Source: Macrostomum hystrix
Lineage: Eukaryota > Platyhelminthes > Macrostomidae
Reading direction: 5' to 3'
Assembly: GCA_950097015.1 (NCBI GenBank)
Contig: CATNEN010000039.1
Span: 5,844,501 to 5,908,500 of the forward strand
Length of the DNA stretch: 64,000 nucleotides
Of this stretch, positions 53,516 through 64,000 are shown one piece after another. Position numbers and translations under genes: made by a program. Numbering within the stretch: position 1 is the stretch's first letter; each line of letters starts with the position of its first letter. The notes beneath the pieces were generated by a model. That model was not told the origin of the DNA and searched no databases. It was given only the letters and a program-made list of their open reading frames with translations.

Positions 53516-56500
53516 TTAAAAAGACGTCGTTGTTTCATCAACAGTGAAGCCGGCGTTATCGTGACCCGCGCCAGTTCTGCCGCGAACGCTGACCTCAGCA
53601 GAACTGGCAGCACGGCTAGCATTGCTGCTGTTCAAGGCCCTCGCCTCATTTCCGTTTCCAAGATCTTGATCTAATTTCTCAGTGGCACCATCGCCGCTAT
53701 TCTCGCCAGCTTGATCCGTGCCGTCTTCCGCCGTAGCTGGTCGCTCCTCGTCCAACGACAGCGACTTCATTGCGACACCGTCCTCGACTGCCTTGCCGGC
53801 CTCCTCATCGGCCACGGTCTCGCCGCTGTCGCCGACTCGGCTGCTTCGCATCCACTTGGGCCGAAGGTAGAAGGCGACCACGTTGCAGATCACGAGTAGC
53901 ATGATCAGCGCGATCCACTAGGGGAGTTAAAGCAAAACATTATTTTTAAATGCGACAGCAAACAGTTTCGAAAATTGTCATACTTTCTTAAAGCTAAGAC
54001 CTACTAATGGTGGTGAGGTCTATGTTTTATAGTTTATACTCGTACAATGCTAATACAGATTTTGTCCTTAAATATCAGAGCACCTAAAATAGCTATTGTA
54101 ATTCATCCAAAGCAAAACTTAATTTAAAAATGTATACTCACCGTGACAAAACAGGTGAGCAGTGTCTCGAGGCCGAAATCATACCACCGCGAGCCAGGGT
54201 CATTGTCGGCTGTGCCACTGATTTCATCGTAGATCCACCAAATAAGCAGCACAACAGCCTCGATCGGAGCCACTATGCTGCAAGAGAGACAGTTCGGACA
54301 TTTTTATGACAAGCGCTTAAATTTAAGTTGACAGACCCTGTAGTGGTCTGCCTCGCGCAGACCCGAAAGGAAATTATGAAATGAGAGCATTTATTTAGTG
54401 GTTATAAATCGGGGGCGGTGAGTGCCTGAGCGGTCTTATGTCCCGAAGCTCCATTCCATGGCGAGGCCACATTTATTTGGGGCGCAGCCGCAGAGAGAAG
54501 GTTTGGGGGCTGTCGTGCAATTTACGCCCTTGAGGGCCAACCTGCAAGGTACAGTGAAGTGTACACTGCTTGACGATGAGAGAGTCAGAGCAGATGTACA
54601 AATCTCTGTGAGTGTTGGCCTGAGTACAGTATCTGTATGAGTGTGTGCTCAAGAGGCAGCAGAATGTGCATAATTGCCTCATCGCTGGCTGCAGGTCTTG
54701 AGTCACCAAATGATGTGCCATGGCCCACAACCACTATCACTGTCTACAAGCGTTTACAAGCCCAAGGGCTACTTACAGAATTACAGCCATTGTCACGTGC
54801 GTCAGCTTCCAGTCTCCGATGCCATAATTGTTCACTAGATCTTCCTTGAAAGTGTTCCATCCGACTTTGAAGACTAGAGCTTGGAACATTAGCCCAGACG
54901 GCAGCAGGGCGAAACCCCAGATGAAGTCCTAAGTCAAAGCAAAGCTACTTAGTTTAAAAACGATTCATTAGTTATAACGCTTTTTGTACAGTAAGACACT
55001 CCGTTCAACGCAAGTCTTCTCATAATTAAGAACAGGGTTATCTCAATTAATTAACCTGATTGTCCAGCGCTTGAATGTAGAGTGCAGACGGCAATCCGAT
55101 CAGAAACATGAGCAAGCCGCACACGGGCGTCGCGAGACGTCTCGGCACTGGATAAAAATGCGTTACGTTACGTCACATTATATATAGAGTCATAATACTC
55201 AGTAATACTATGCCATATGCTTATTATTATTATTATTATTATTATTATGCCATATGCTACTATGCTGTAATAAAACTCACTTCCGAAATCGCAAAGAGTC
55301 AAGGATGTGTGCTCAACATCGGCGATAACTGAGCTGAGACCGGCGAAACTCAGGCACAGGAAGAACAGGATGCACAGAATCTTGCCAATGACCCCCAGGC
55401 CGCCAAAAAGAATCGGAATCCACACGAAAGTCAGACCAGTTGAAGCTGGTCCCGTGGTCTTGATGACCTCCAGGATGCCAGTGCGGGACAGGCTCGGATT
55501 GCGCAAAATCAGGGTAGAGAACACGGTGCCGAATATAGTGATGGCGCAGAGGAGGCTGTGGGCAATCAAGCGGATGTTTTATCCTTAAATTGCATTTTTT
55601 TGCACTTAATAATAATAATTGCAGGAGGGCTGCGGGCAATGGCACACCATCTGGTGACACTAGACCCACACACTAGGTCAGAATGACCACACAATAGTCA
55701 GTCAGTGTACACTCTCACTGAGCCTCGGAAGTTGACCCTCGAGGGCTTAAATTGCACGACAAGTCCATAATCCTTCTCTCCGTGGCTGCGCCCCAAAAAA
55801 ATGTGGCCTCGCCGCGGAATCGAACTTGGGGACCTTGGAGCCAGAGGCAAACGCGCTGAACGCTTTGCCATTCAACCCTTAGTTTTTTGACAAAAATGCT
55901 ATCACAAATACAAATCAGCATTGAGACATTCACTCGGTCCCTTGAGTAAACTGCTTTAGAGGGCGATAAAACGAGTAAATCTCATGGCACGCACCTGACG
56001 AAATTGTTTGTGATGGGAATCAGGTGGGCGTACTTCACCACGCCATTCTTGGCACTCATGTAAGTCGCGTATGGCACAATGAGACCCATGGCGGCGCCAG
56101 TGTCAAAAGCGTTTTGTGTTAATGAGTCTACCCATAGCTTGGCGTTGGACAATGACTCTGAAGTGAGAAAGTGGGAAAAATATTTTTTTGCTAACATTAT
56201 CGCAACTATTGTTTTAATTTTTCAAGATAGCTTAAAAGCAGATAGAGACCACGGGGTATTTCAAATACCCACATTCTTCTTTTTCTGTATCTCCTTAAAT
56301 GTTCAACCAATCAAAAGCTAAAATTTTCCGCTCTATCTGATTAAAAAACTTTCCGAATCACGAAACCTCGGCATCGTCGAGATATTCAACAGTTCTCGTC
56401 GGTGTGTCAGTGTATGGCGACCAGCGAGGCAGAAAACCCGGCGATCCTGGCGATAGCCAAGGGCTGCCCCGAGGTCTTTAAGGGCCTGCGCAAGGTTAAG

Positions 56501-59500
56501 GACGTCTCGGTGCAAATCAACATCAAGCCAGATGCCAGTCTGCCACCCACCGTCAAGGGTCCCAGTGCACCTCCGGGAAGCGCTAGATCGCGAGCTGGAC
56601 GAGCAGGAGCAGCTAGGTATCATTCAGCCTGTCGAGGGCCTGGCACCTTGGGTCAGCCGCATCGTCGTCGTGCCGAAGGAGGACCGCAAAAGCGTTCGCA
56701 TCACCCAGGACCTGCGAGACATGAACAAGCCAGCCCTGAGAGAGCGACACCAAATCTCGACATTCGAGGAGGCAACCAGCGACATGGCGGGATCGACGAT
56801 CTTCACCAAGCTCGACATCTTCAAGGCGTTTCACCAGATCGAGATCAGAGAAGACAGCCGCAAGTACTTCGTGTTCTCGACTCCCCGAGGAATGCGGCAG
56901 CTCACACGCCTGAGCATGGGATTCGCATCGGCATCGGAGATCCTTCAGCGCGTGATGCAGACGGTGCTGGCGGGCCTAGCGGGCGTCAAATGGATCCACG
57001 ATGACATCATTATCCACAGCCAGGACCTGGAGGTTCACAGAGGGCACATCGCTGCCTTCCTGACCAGACTTCGAGACCACGGCATCACCTTGAACGCTAG
57101 CAATTGGAATCCAGCCGTCGAGCGAGAAGATCGCCGAGCTGCAGGCCTTCACGGAACATCAGTCGGTCAAGGAAGTGCGGTCTTTCCTAGGCCTGGCCAA
57201 CCACCTGGAGAAGTTCATGCCGCAGCTCGCCGACAAAGCTCACACACAAAGGCCAGGAGTTTGTCTGGGACAGCGAGCAGCAGCAGGCGTTCCAGGCCGT
57301 CAAGGACTGCATCTTGGCGAGCCGCACCCTGGCCTTCTTCGACAAGCAGATGCCGACCGAGCTCGTCGTCGATGCGTCACCCGTGGGGCTCGCCGCAATC
57401 CTGCAGCAGCGGCACTCCGGCAGGCTGGTCCGGCCAGTGGCCTTCGCGAGCCGCACCGTGAGCGATGTCGAGCGCCGCTAAAGCCAGATTGATCGTGAGG
57501 CCCTGGGCGTCAAGTTCGGCTGCCAGAAGTTCTATCTTGATGGTTGCCCGCACTTCGACATCTACACCGACCACAAGCCACTGCTCGGCATCTACAAGGC
57601 GGACTCCCGGCCGCCACCTAGGCTAGAACGCATCATGCTACAGACTCAGCATTTCTCTTTCACGCTGCCCTTCCGCAAGGGCGAGGGCAACCCAGCGGAC
57701 CCTCTGAGCCGGAACCCGCTTCCGAGCCGCGTTAGCAGCAAAGACGAGGCCGGCGACAAGAGGCTGCTCAATGCTGTGGTCGAAGCAGCCACCCCGAAGG
57801 GCCTGACGCTCGAGAGGATCCGAGAGGCCACCAAACGCTGAAGGCCGTCATCGAGGCGCTCGCAACCGGCAACTAGCAGTGCGGCACGGCGACTCCCGGG
57901 CACAGTTTCCGGTCCCTGATAGACGAGCCCAGCGTGCACGCCGGCGTGCTGCTCCGCGGCAGCAGAATCGTGATCCCCTGCGAGCTCCAGCAGCTGACCA
58001 TCGGCCTGGCGCACCAGGGACACCTCGGGCAGAAGAAGACGTGCGACCGGCTGCAGCGGAAGGTCTGGTGGCCCGGCATGGCCCAGCAGGTCGAAGCCAC
58101 CATCTCGCGCTGCCTTCCGTGCCGGGCGGCCCTGCACAACGGAGCCCACAAGCAGCCGCCTATGCAGCCGACACCGCTGCCTCAAGGGCCCTGGCAATCT
58201 CTGAGTGTCGACGTCAGCGGTCCTTTTCCATCCGGCGAGATCGTGGTGGTCCTGGTGGACTATTTCAGCCGCTACCCGGATGTCCACGTAGTGCGCGGCC
58301 TGACCAGCGCTAGCATCATCAACTGTGCCATGGCCTCGTTCGCCCGGTTCGGAGTCCCGCAGCAGCTCACCACCGACAACGCGATGTACTTCACAAGCGA
58401 GGAGTTCAAGGAATTCGTCGACGGCCTCGGCGTCAAGCATCGCAGGGTCACGCCGCTCTACCCGGCAGCGAACGGCGAGGTAGAGCGCTTCAACCGCAGT
58501 CGCGGCAAGGCCGCCAACGCTGCCACGGCCGAGGGCAAGGACTGGCGATGGGCCATCGACGAGTGGCTGCTCGGCTACCGGAACTCGGTGCACCGTGGCA
58601 CGGACCGCTCGCCCAACGACCTGATGTTCAACAGAGCCGTCGGCGATGTTCTACCCTCCGGCCCCACAAAGCAGCGTGTCAGCGCCGGGAGGCAGCTGCA
58701 GCGACACGACCAGCTCTTCAAGCAGGCGATGCGGCACGCCGCGGACAAGCGCCAGGCAGCGGTCCCGCACGGCATCAAAGTGGGCGCGCGGGTCCTGCTC
58801 AGGAACCGCGGCGAGGTCAAGCTGTGGTCACCATTTGATCCGCGCCCCTGGGTCGTCAAAGCGACGAGCGACAGCGCCCTGAGTCTCGAGCGCGATGGGG
58901 CTGTCCTGAGGGGCACGTGACCGAGGTCAAGCCGCTACGAGGAGGCACCTGGGACCTTGACGGTCCTGACGGCACCCAGACCGGCGGTGCGACGCCTGCC
59001 ACTGACAGCAGCGACAGCCCGATTGCGCTGAGGGCGCACCCAAGGCAGGCGAAGCGGCCGGTAAACTACAAGCTGTTAAGCGCTGAGCGAACTGAGTGAA
59101 CTGAAAAGGTTTCGACTAACAATTGCGTTCTTGTGACCTTTGTGTTCAGGTCATTTTTTTCTCACTTCGGGGGGGGGAGATGTAGTGGTCTGCCTCGCGC
59201 ACTCACACTGTCCGCCCACGCGCCCGTACAAATGCTATTGTGTAACGCCTCAACTGCGCTCACATTGTCGATTGACCACGCGTGCAAGATTTCATTCCTG
59301 CACACTTTTGCGTGCAGGATGTCATTCCTGCACAAGCTTTATTCGTGCGATTTATTCAAGACGTTCAGCAGTAACCCGTCAAATGCTTTTCAGAAACAGT
59401 TTATTTAAATGTTTTATAAAACCAAATTGAAAAAGAAACAAACGCCATTACAGTGTGCCCGGGCTAAGTTAAATTTTATTTTCCAGGTTTTCCCAGCATT

Positions 59501-62420
59501 GAAACTGAAAATTAAAAAATGGATTTCATAAGAAACTATAGTCCAAACAATGATGCAGTCTGACACCCCCTTCCGTGCACAGCCAGCCCTAAAATTAAGT
59601 TAATTTGTCTACCTAGACCTTATCCGATCGACTGCTGCAGCTCTGGTCAGATTCACACCAGAGAGAGAGAGGGGGCCCTCTTACATAGTCAATTATTTTG
59701 ATAAGCGCAGCATTTTGATAAAACTTTAAATGTTAGTACTTGGGGGCTCTGCCCCCACACCCCCACACTTGACCCCTCTCTGTCCACTCACTGAAATTTA
59801 TGATGCAACTTAATAGTCAATCGACAATGGGATTCCAACACGCCCACTCATCGGTGTGCAGGAATCATTCTGCGACATGTTTCGCATGTTGCTGAATCGA
59901 CGACGATACTGGCTCGGAAGGCTTTGAAAGTTAGTTCATCATAAAGGGTGGAAAATTTTGATTTATCTCGTAGACTTTCACGAAATCGGTCATTTGGTTT
60001 GGGAGCTATCGTAAAGTGGGCAGTGGCTATTTGAAATAGCCCGTGGCTTCCCCCAGGGGGAATAGCGTGGTCTTTCTGCTGTTAAGAGCGACGTACCCAG
60101 ATCCGGTGTAAACAGGAAGCGAATTCCATAGTCTCCATACGGCTGCAACGCTGCCCAGGTGTAGGTAATCACAATGATAATTAGCAGAGTGGGCACCAGC
60201 ACCATGTTGACTTTTTCAATCCAGCGGATGCCGCCGATAACGCAGGCACCGGCCAGGAATATCGAGATGGCGTGGAACATGACGGGCCAGGCCGAGTTCT
60301 GCAAATTCGAACCGTCCATCTCGTTTCGATCGATTTCGCAACATCGAAACATAAAAAATGCTTTTGAGATTGCATCCCTCGCGTACCAAGAGGCATGTCG
60401 CCTCTTAGTTTTTTAATCAGAATGGAGCCACGCCAAAGGCGCCAAGTTTCTCAAATCTAGTCTCACCGGTCGATTGGGAGGCCAATAGACACCGAATTGG
60501 CGCACTGGGGTATACCGAATGCATTAGAAAGTATGGGAAAAGTTGACCTCGTTGGAAATCGTTGAATCCCTCGACGTTGTGGAGGGGAGGGGACTTGGTT
60601 CATGTTTCAGAAGGTGCGCAGTAAAATGTTAGACCGTGACTAGAATTTCTTGCGCCTACGATGTTCCGTACGCAGCAACGAAATGTCAGGCAGAAATTCG
60701 CCGCCCTCAATTTGATCGAAATCCACTCTGCAACTTTGGTGAATCTAGTGTGGCAAATCTCACCGCTACTTCGCTTGTTAATTAGCTGAAAATGGCCACC
60801 GTAAGAGAAATCAGCGAATTCTAAAATCCAAGAAATTCGGATGAAAGAAGGCTCTGAAGATAGGCGGTGAGTGACAGAGCGGTCCAAGGTTCCTGAGCTC
60901 GATTTCCCGGCGAGGCCACATTCATTTGGGGCGCAGCCGCAGAGAGAAGGCTTGAGGGCTTGTCGTGCAATTTACGCCCTTGAGGGCTAACCTCCAAGGT
61001 ACAGTGAAAGTGTGAGAAAGAAAGTGTTTCTGACGATGAGAAAGTCAGAGCAGATGTACACACCCTGTGTAAGCGTATGGCTGCTTGGGGTATATGTGTT
61101 CGTGTCAGCTCAGGAGTCAGCGAAATGGGCCTCCTCGCTGGCTGCGGGTCTAGTGTCACCAAATGATGCCCGCAGCCCTCCTGCAATTCTTATTTTATTA
61201 TTCTTCTTATTATTAGTTGAAGATCAGCTCAAAGTGGTTGAATGCTGCGTATCCTGCCTTGAATATTAATTAAAGCTAGCAAAAGAATCTAGTATCGCGA
61301 ATCTCACCGTCAGATTGTCAAAAATCGCGGCGCTCTCCTCCTCGGACTGGGGCAGCTCGCTGACGATCGATAGGCGAATCATCTCGTACAGGTAGAAGAT
61401 GCACCAGCCCAGGATCACGGCGTAGTAGCAGCTGGAATAGTCGATTATTCATAATAAATAATAATTGCAATCTTGGGTGCGTCAACTTAAGCCAAAATAC
61501 GAAGCCCGCATGTGACTGTTTGACCAGGCTTTTGAAGAGCTTGTCGAGTCGTGGGTGCTCACGTGCCTCAACGCTGCGGGTCGACTGTCGATAAAGGATC
61601 ACCACAGCCACACGGTAAAATCTCAGGAAATCGACTGTTGGTAGAAGCAGTACATCAGGGCATACACACCGCTTACTTAATTTTCTCTTCAGCCCACATG
61701 ATGTGCAGTGGCATCATCCACCCTCGCCCTCCGCTTTAGCCAGTTTAAAGATTTTCAAGATTTGTGAGGCATTGTTAAGCGTCTGTATTGTCGGCTTGAT
61801 TTCTGGAGCCTTTGTGAGCCTTTGTCGGGCAGTTCTCTGTTGGCGCATTGTTCAGCTAAAACAGACACCCCTTGTTATCTAGGTTGAGTATATTTGGGAA
61901 AACTGCAGAAGCCTATAATGTAAAAATCGACTCAAACTGTTCACTCTGTCCAGCATGCTCAGATATACTCGTACATAAAAACTTTTTTCTTTTTCATCAA
62001 CATGACAGATGAAAATTTTGTGTATTATACAGCCCTATGCTTCTCGACAATAATTGAGAACACAAAACTGATCCGTGCAACTACGAGTAAAAGCTAATTG
62101 GTTTGTTACCTGATAAAAAACGTGACGGATGTGACCCACGCGCCGCACCAGATGAACTTGTCGCCCATGGCTCGGTAGAACGACTGAATCGGCGATTTTT
62201 TGTAGTAGCGACCGATGACGTATTCAACGAGGAGCATTGGTGTGGACCAGAGGAACAGGAAAATTATCCAGGTGGCCAAGAAGATGAGAGTCCCCTGGCT
62301 GGCGCTGTTCTGGGCGGCAATTCTAGGAAAGCGCCAGACATTTCCTGTACCGACGACCGTGCCAAGGCACGAAAAAATGATGCCGGCCGTCGAGCTGAAC
62401 TCCTTCTTCTCCTCCGTCAT
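53516..62420 (-). CDS. Na+-coupled NSS-fold transporter (SLC6 superfamily, prokaryotic-type)
   Basis: Nine phase-matched minus exons: 62420-62110, 61431-61308, 60298-60097, 56157-55995, 55555-55281, 55147-55056, 54928-54777, 54277-54142 and 53917-53516, giving 618 residues. The unwound TM1 motif GTVVGTGNVWRFPR (20-33) is the NSS signature. Later blocks (IEKVNMVLVPTLL; FLFTPDL; LTQNAFDTGAAMGL at 225-238; NNFVSLLCAITIFGTVFS; LIGLPSAL) resemble bacterial and archaeal NSS proteins. The large glycosylated loop between TM3 and TM4 of animal neurotransmitter transporters is absent; only about 25 residues separate them. A 110-residue acidic, Ser-rich cytosolic tail follows the last membrane segment (WIALIMLLVICNVVAFYL). 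Expected role: Na+-driven uptake of an amino acid or related solute at the plasma membrane; substrate unknown. One intron carries a 3-kb retroelement and three others carry SINEs. Confidence 0.9.
54339..54359 (+). repeat. 21-bp copy of the gypsy LTR start
   Basis: TGTAGTGGTCTGCCTCGCGC plus one base is identical to the first 21 bases of the LTR at 59181. The sequence then diverges. It lies in a transporter intron, next to a SINE, and may be the end of a different or deleted LTR. Confidence 0.5.
54415..54750 (+). mobile_element. SINE family B, copy (plus), in transporter intron
   Basis: A tRNA-like head (GGCGGTGAGTGCCTGAGCGG), the body (GGGGCGCAGCCGCAGAGAGAAG, TGTCGTGCAATTTACGCCC) and the 3' part (CTGGCTGCAGGTCTTGAGTC) are present. 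The ATT tail is replaced by unrelated sequence. Confidence 0.85.
55605..55882 (-). mobile_element. SINE family B, copy (minus), in transporter intron
   Basis: The tail (AATAATAATAATTGCAGGAGGGC on plus), a body with an internal deletion, and the head with GATTCCGCGGCGAGG on minus are visible. It lies between the exons ending at 55995 and starting at 55555, in the same orientation as the gene. Confidence 0.85.
56402..58920 (+). pseudogene. Broken gypsy pol (RT, RNase H, integrase)
   Basis: RT sequence is in one frame at about 56540-57130 (KLDIFKAFHQI and IHDDIIIH mark motifs A and C, the latter usually YxDD). The frame then shifts near 56540 and again near 57125. RNase H follows, with an in-frame TAA at 57479-57481 and later DGCPHFDIYTDHKPL. 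Integrase (about 57930-58920) keeps an HHCC zinc region (AHQGH with CLPC) and the catalytic triad in SVDVSGPF, TTDNAMYF and NGEVERF. The integrase frame alone is long and intact. Breaks lie mainly in the first half. Confidence 0.85.
59168..59180 (+). other. Polypurine tract of the gypsy element
   Basis: A run of nine G and AGA immediately before the TG that starts the 3' LTR, in the position of the plus-strand priming site. Confidence 0.7.
59181..59452 (+). repeat. 3' LTR of the gypsy element
   Basis: It starts TGTAGTGGTCTGCC right after the polypurine tract. The end is placed provisionally at CCATTACA (59445-59452) because LTRs end in CA; no second LTR is available to confirm it. It contains the short repeat TTTCATTCCTGCACA / TGTCATTCCTGCACA. 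Confidence 0.55.
59453..60096. other. Transporter intron sequence 3' of the retroelement
   Basis: No exon was seen. A GGGGGCTCTGCCCCCACACC motif (59742-59761) closely resembles one at 29580-29600, suggesting a dispersed short element. Confidence 0.4.
60865..61212 (+). mobile_element. SINE family B, copy (plus), in transporter intron
   Basis: A nearly full copy: GGCGGTGAGTGACAGAGCGG head, GAGCTCGATTTCCCGGCGAGG, the complete body, and the tail CCCTCCTGCAATTCTTATTTTATT. It is antisense to the host gene. Confidence 0.9.
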
Positions 62421-63762
62421 CGCTTGATGAGGCCGCTTACCTGGCGTAAGGTTTTAGATCTTGGAATACTTGCTTGGCATTGTTATCAAATTTATTCAGG
62501 TGAAAGGTAAAAGTAATTTACAATTACTGGGATGATACTCAAAGTTTAGTCCATTAAAAACTCACCTGCTTATTTAGCAAAGGTACTAAATTTACTAAAC
62601 TAATTTCGTTCTGCGAAGTCTCAGTCAGTCCCAGATCAGTCCTCACACTAAGAGTCAACGAAAAGCTTTGCTTGGCGAGAGGTCGCATTTTGGCAGATAT
62701 TTATATCGGACAAAAAAACTGACTCTGCATGACTAAATGAATGCCCTATGTTGCTCGGATAAAGAGCTGAAATGAATAAACAAGGCGACAGGGCTGCAGC
62801 GCGTAGATAAGCGAGCCATTTTTTCTGTTTTAAAGTTTTTTTCACCGAACGACCGCGCTGAATTCTCAAGAAAATCTTTTTGCAGCAATTCAACGACGAT
62901 AAAGTAAATAGGTTGCACACAGGTGCGCAGATCGAATGGTAGAAAATGTAAATCGGTCTTAACTGTGTATTTTACTGCTAGGCAACAAAAGCTACCACAT
63001 TTCTTCGCCCTAAGTTACAGGTAACTCAGCCATACTCGTCGAACTCTGTTGCAGTAAAGGCAATCGAAGTTCTGCCTCGAGCACTGATAAGTTATTTAAT
63101 CATTGATTTAAATTTTAGGACTTTGCACAAGACGCATTGGAGTTGAATATAATTTTATGAAACTATGAGTGCAGTCTCAAGTATAATTTCAGTTTTCTGT
63201 ATCTGAGGCCGAAGTGCTCTACGGCATTTCTGAACTGCTTAACCTGACCTGTGAAGTTTGGTTGTGTCCTTTTGATGCTCAAATTTAAGAACAAGACGAT
63301 TTTTTCTGAAACAAGACTTGTTACTATCAGTAACTAGATAGTTAGAAGCTATTGTTTTCTGGCAGAAAATGTTTCTTATATTAAACAAGGTTAACGAAGC
63401 TCAGGGCTTCAATAATGATTTCATTCACGAGGTAGATTTAATTATATTTTTTATTGCACCTGAGCCTCCAAATAACACGAACCAGCTGTTCTAAAACTAG
63501 AAATTTCGTCATCAGTCTTTTATTTTAATTGTTTTTTCAGTGAGTTAGCCTTAAAAAAGGAGAACTTTTACAGACGTATGCCTGGCGAAATGCTAAAAAT
63601 AAACTTTTAAAAGCAGCATTAGAAAGCATCTATTGCGAAATAATATCGAGCCCCCCAAGTTGACCATCCACGTGGTCTGTTTCGCCTCATTACAGCGTAC
63701 ACAAATTTTATCAGGCAGCTTCTTACCGCAAGCAACTTACCGACTTCTTACCGACTCTGGCT
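62421..63762. other. 5' flank of the transporter gene
   Basis: AT-rich with no supportable gene or obvious TATA box on minus. Confidence 0.4.
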
Positions 63763-64000
63763 ACTGTCTGTGCTGTGACTCTGGCTACTGTCTGTGCTGT
63801 GACTCTGGCTACTGTCTGTGCTGTGACTCTGGCTACTGTCTGTGCTGTGACTCTGGCTACTGTCTGTGCTGTGACTCTGGCTACTGTCTGTGCTGTGACT
63901 CTGGCTACTGTCTGTGCTATGACTCTGGCTACTGTCTGTGCTATGACTCTGGCTACTGTCTGTGCTGTGACTCTGGCTACTGTCTGTGCTGTGACTCTGA
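63763..64000. repeat. 24-bp minisatellite at the right edge, about 10 copies
   Basis: The unit contains GACTCTGGCTACTGTCTGTG plus four bases. Copies are nearly identical (GCTGTGAC versus GCTATGAC) and the array continues past the window edge. Confidence 0.95.

Larger units (their letters stand above)
56345..59452 (+). mobile_element. Ty3/gypsy-type LTR retrotransposon, 5'-truncated, in transporter intron
   Basis: The element lies antisense to the host transporter gene. It starts within pol just before reverse transcriptase; gag, protease, primer-binding site and 5' LTR are missing. The order RT, RNase H, integrase, then a polypurine tract (59168-59180, nine G then AGA) and an LTR beginning TGTAGTGG fits Ty3/gypsy. 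Coding is broken by several frame changes and stops, so the copy is not autonomous. The left boundary is approximate. Confidence 0.85.

Noticed and set aside
57646-58593. 315-codon minus frame
   Set aside because: It is antisense to the integrase coding sequence, whose zinc and catalytic motifs are on plus.

Overview
The window is nuclear DNA from an animal. Genes are split by short GT-AG introns, coding exons are GC-richer than the AT-rich flanks, and the gene set is metazoan: an ankyrin/SOCS-box protein, a synaptotagmin-14/16-like protein, an 11beta-HSD1-like short-chain dehydrogenase, cytosolic pyrophosphatase and a Na+-coupled NSS/SLC6-fold transporter. Very abundant minisatellites, two tRNA-derived SINE families and acceptor-like AGs just upstream of start codons would suit a lophotrochozoan such as a free-living flatworm. 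That lineage call is a weak inference.

Layout. 1-4740 is repeat-rich: a SINE, a broken Tc1/mariner-type element with 135-bp inverted repeats, and a 12-bp minisatellite. 4742-6458 holds the 3' exons of a single-pass membrane protein with a large minisatellite in an intron. 6590-9020 is SINEs and minisatellites. 9700-11754 is the ankyrin/SOCS-box gene. 12440-13206 is a 16-bp minisatellite, and 14588-15077 a broken minus-strand coding remnant. 15939-16808 is intronless pyrophosphatase. 18340-20680 is a 19-bp minisatellite split by a 5'-truncated LINE. 21578-27653 is an eleven-exon gene of unknown function, and 28371-31098 a six-exon gene with degenerate EF-hands. 31990-34760 carries a decayed PIF/Harbinger-type remnant with a Myb/SANT-like reading frame. 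34769-36049 is a two-exon orphan gene. 39858-41037 is a 20-bp minisatellite.

41323-46837 is the synaptotagmin-14/16-like gene with candidate alternative first exons. 48153-48917 is a minus-strand single-exon ORF. 50576-52422 is the HSD11B1-like gene, preceded immediately by a 7 x 51-bp tandem array. 53516-62420 (minus) is a nine-exon transporter of the NSS fold whose sequence looks like prokaryotic-type NSS proteins rather than the usual animal neurotransmitter transporters. One of its introns holds a 5'-truncated, frame-broken Ty3/gypsy element with a 3' LTR, and three other introns hold SINEs. The window ends in a 24-bp minisatellite.

All exon models were built by hand from reading frames, GT/AG sites and matching phases. 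Every junction quoted is phase-consistent, but none is supported by transcripts. The genes do not form an operon or an obvious pathway; they are unrelated neighbours separated by repeats. The strongest leads are the prokaryote-like transporter, the two SINE families, the overlooked Myb/SANT frame, the multiple first exons of the synaptotagmin-like gene and the promoter-adjacent 51-bp array.
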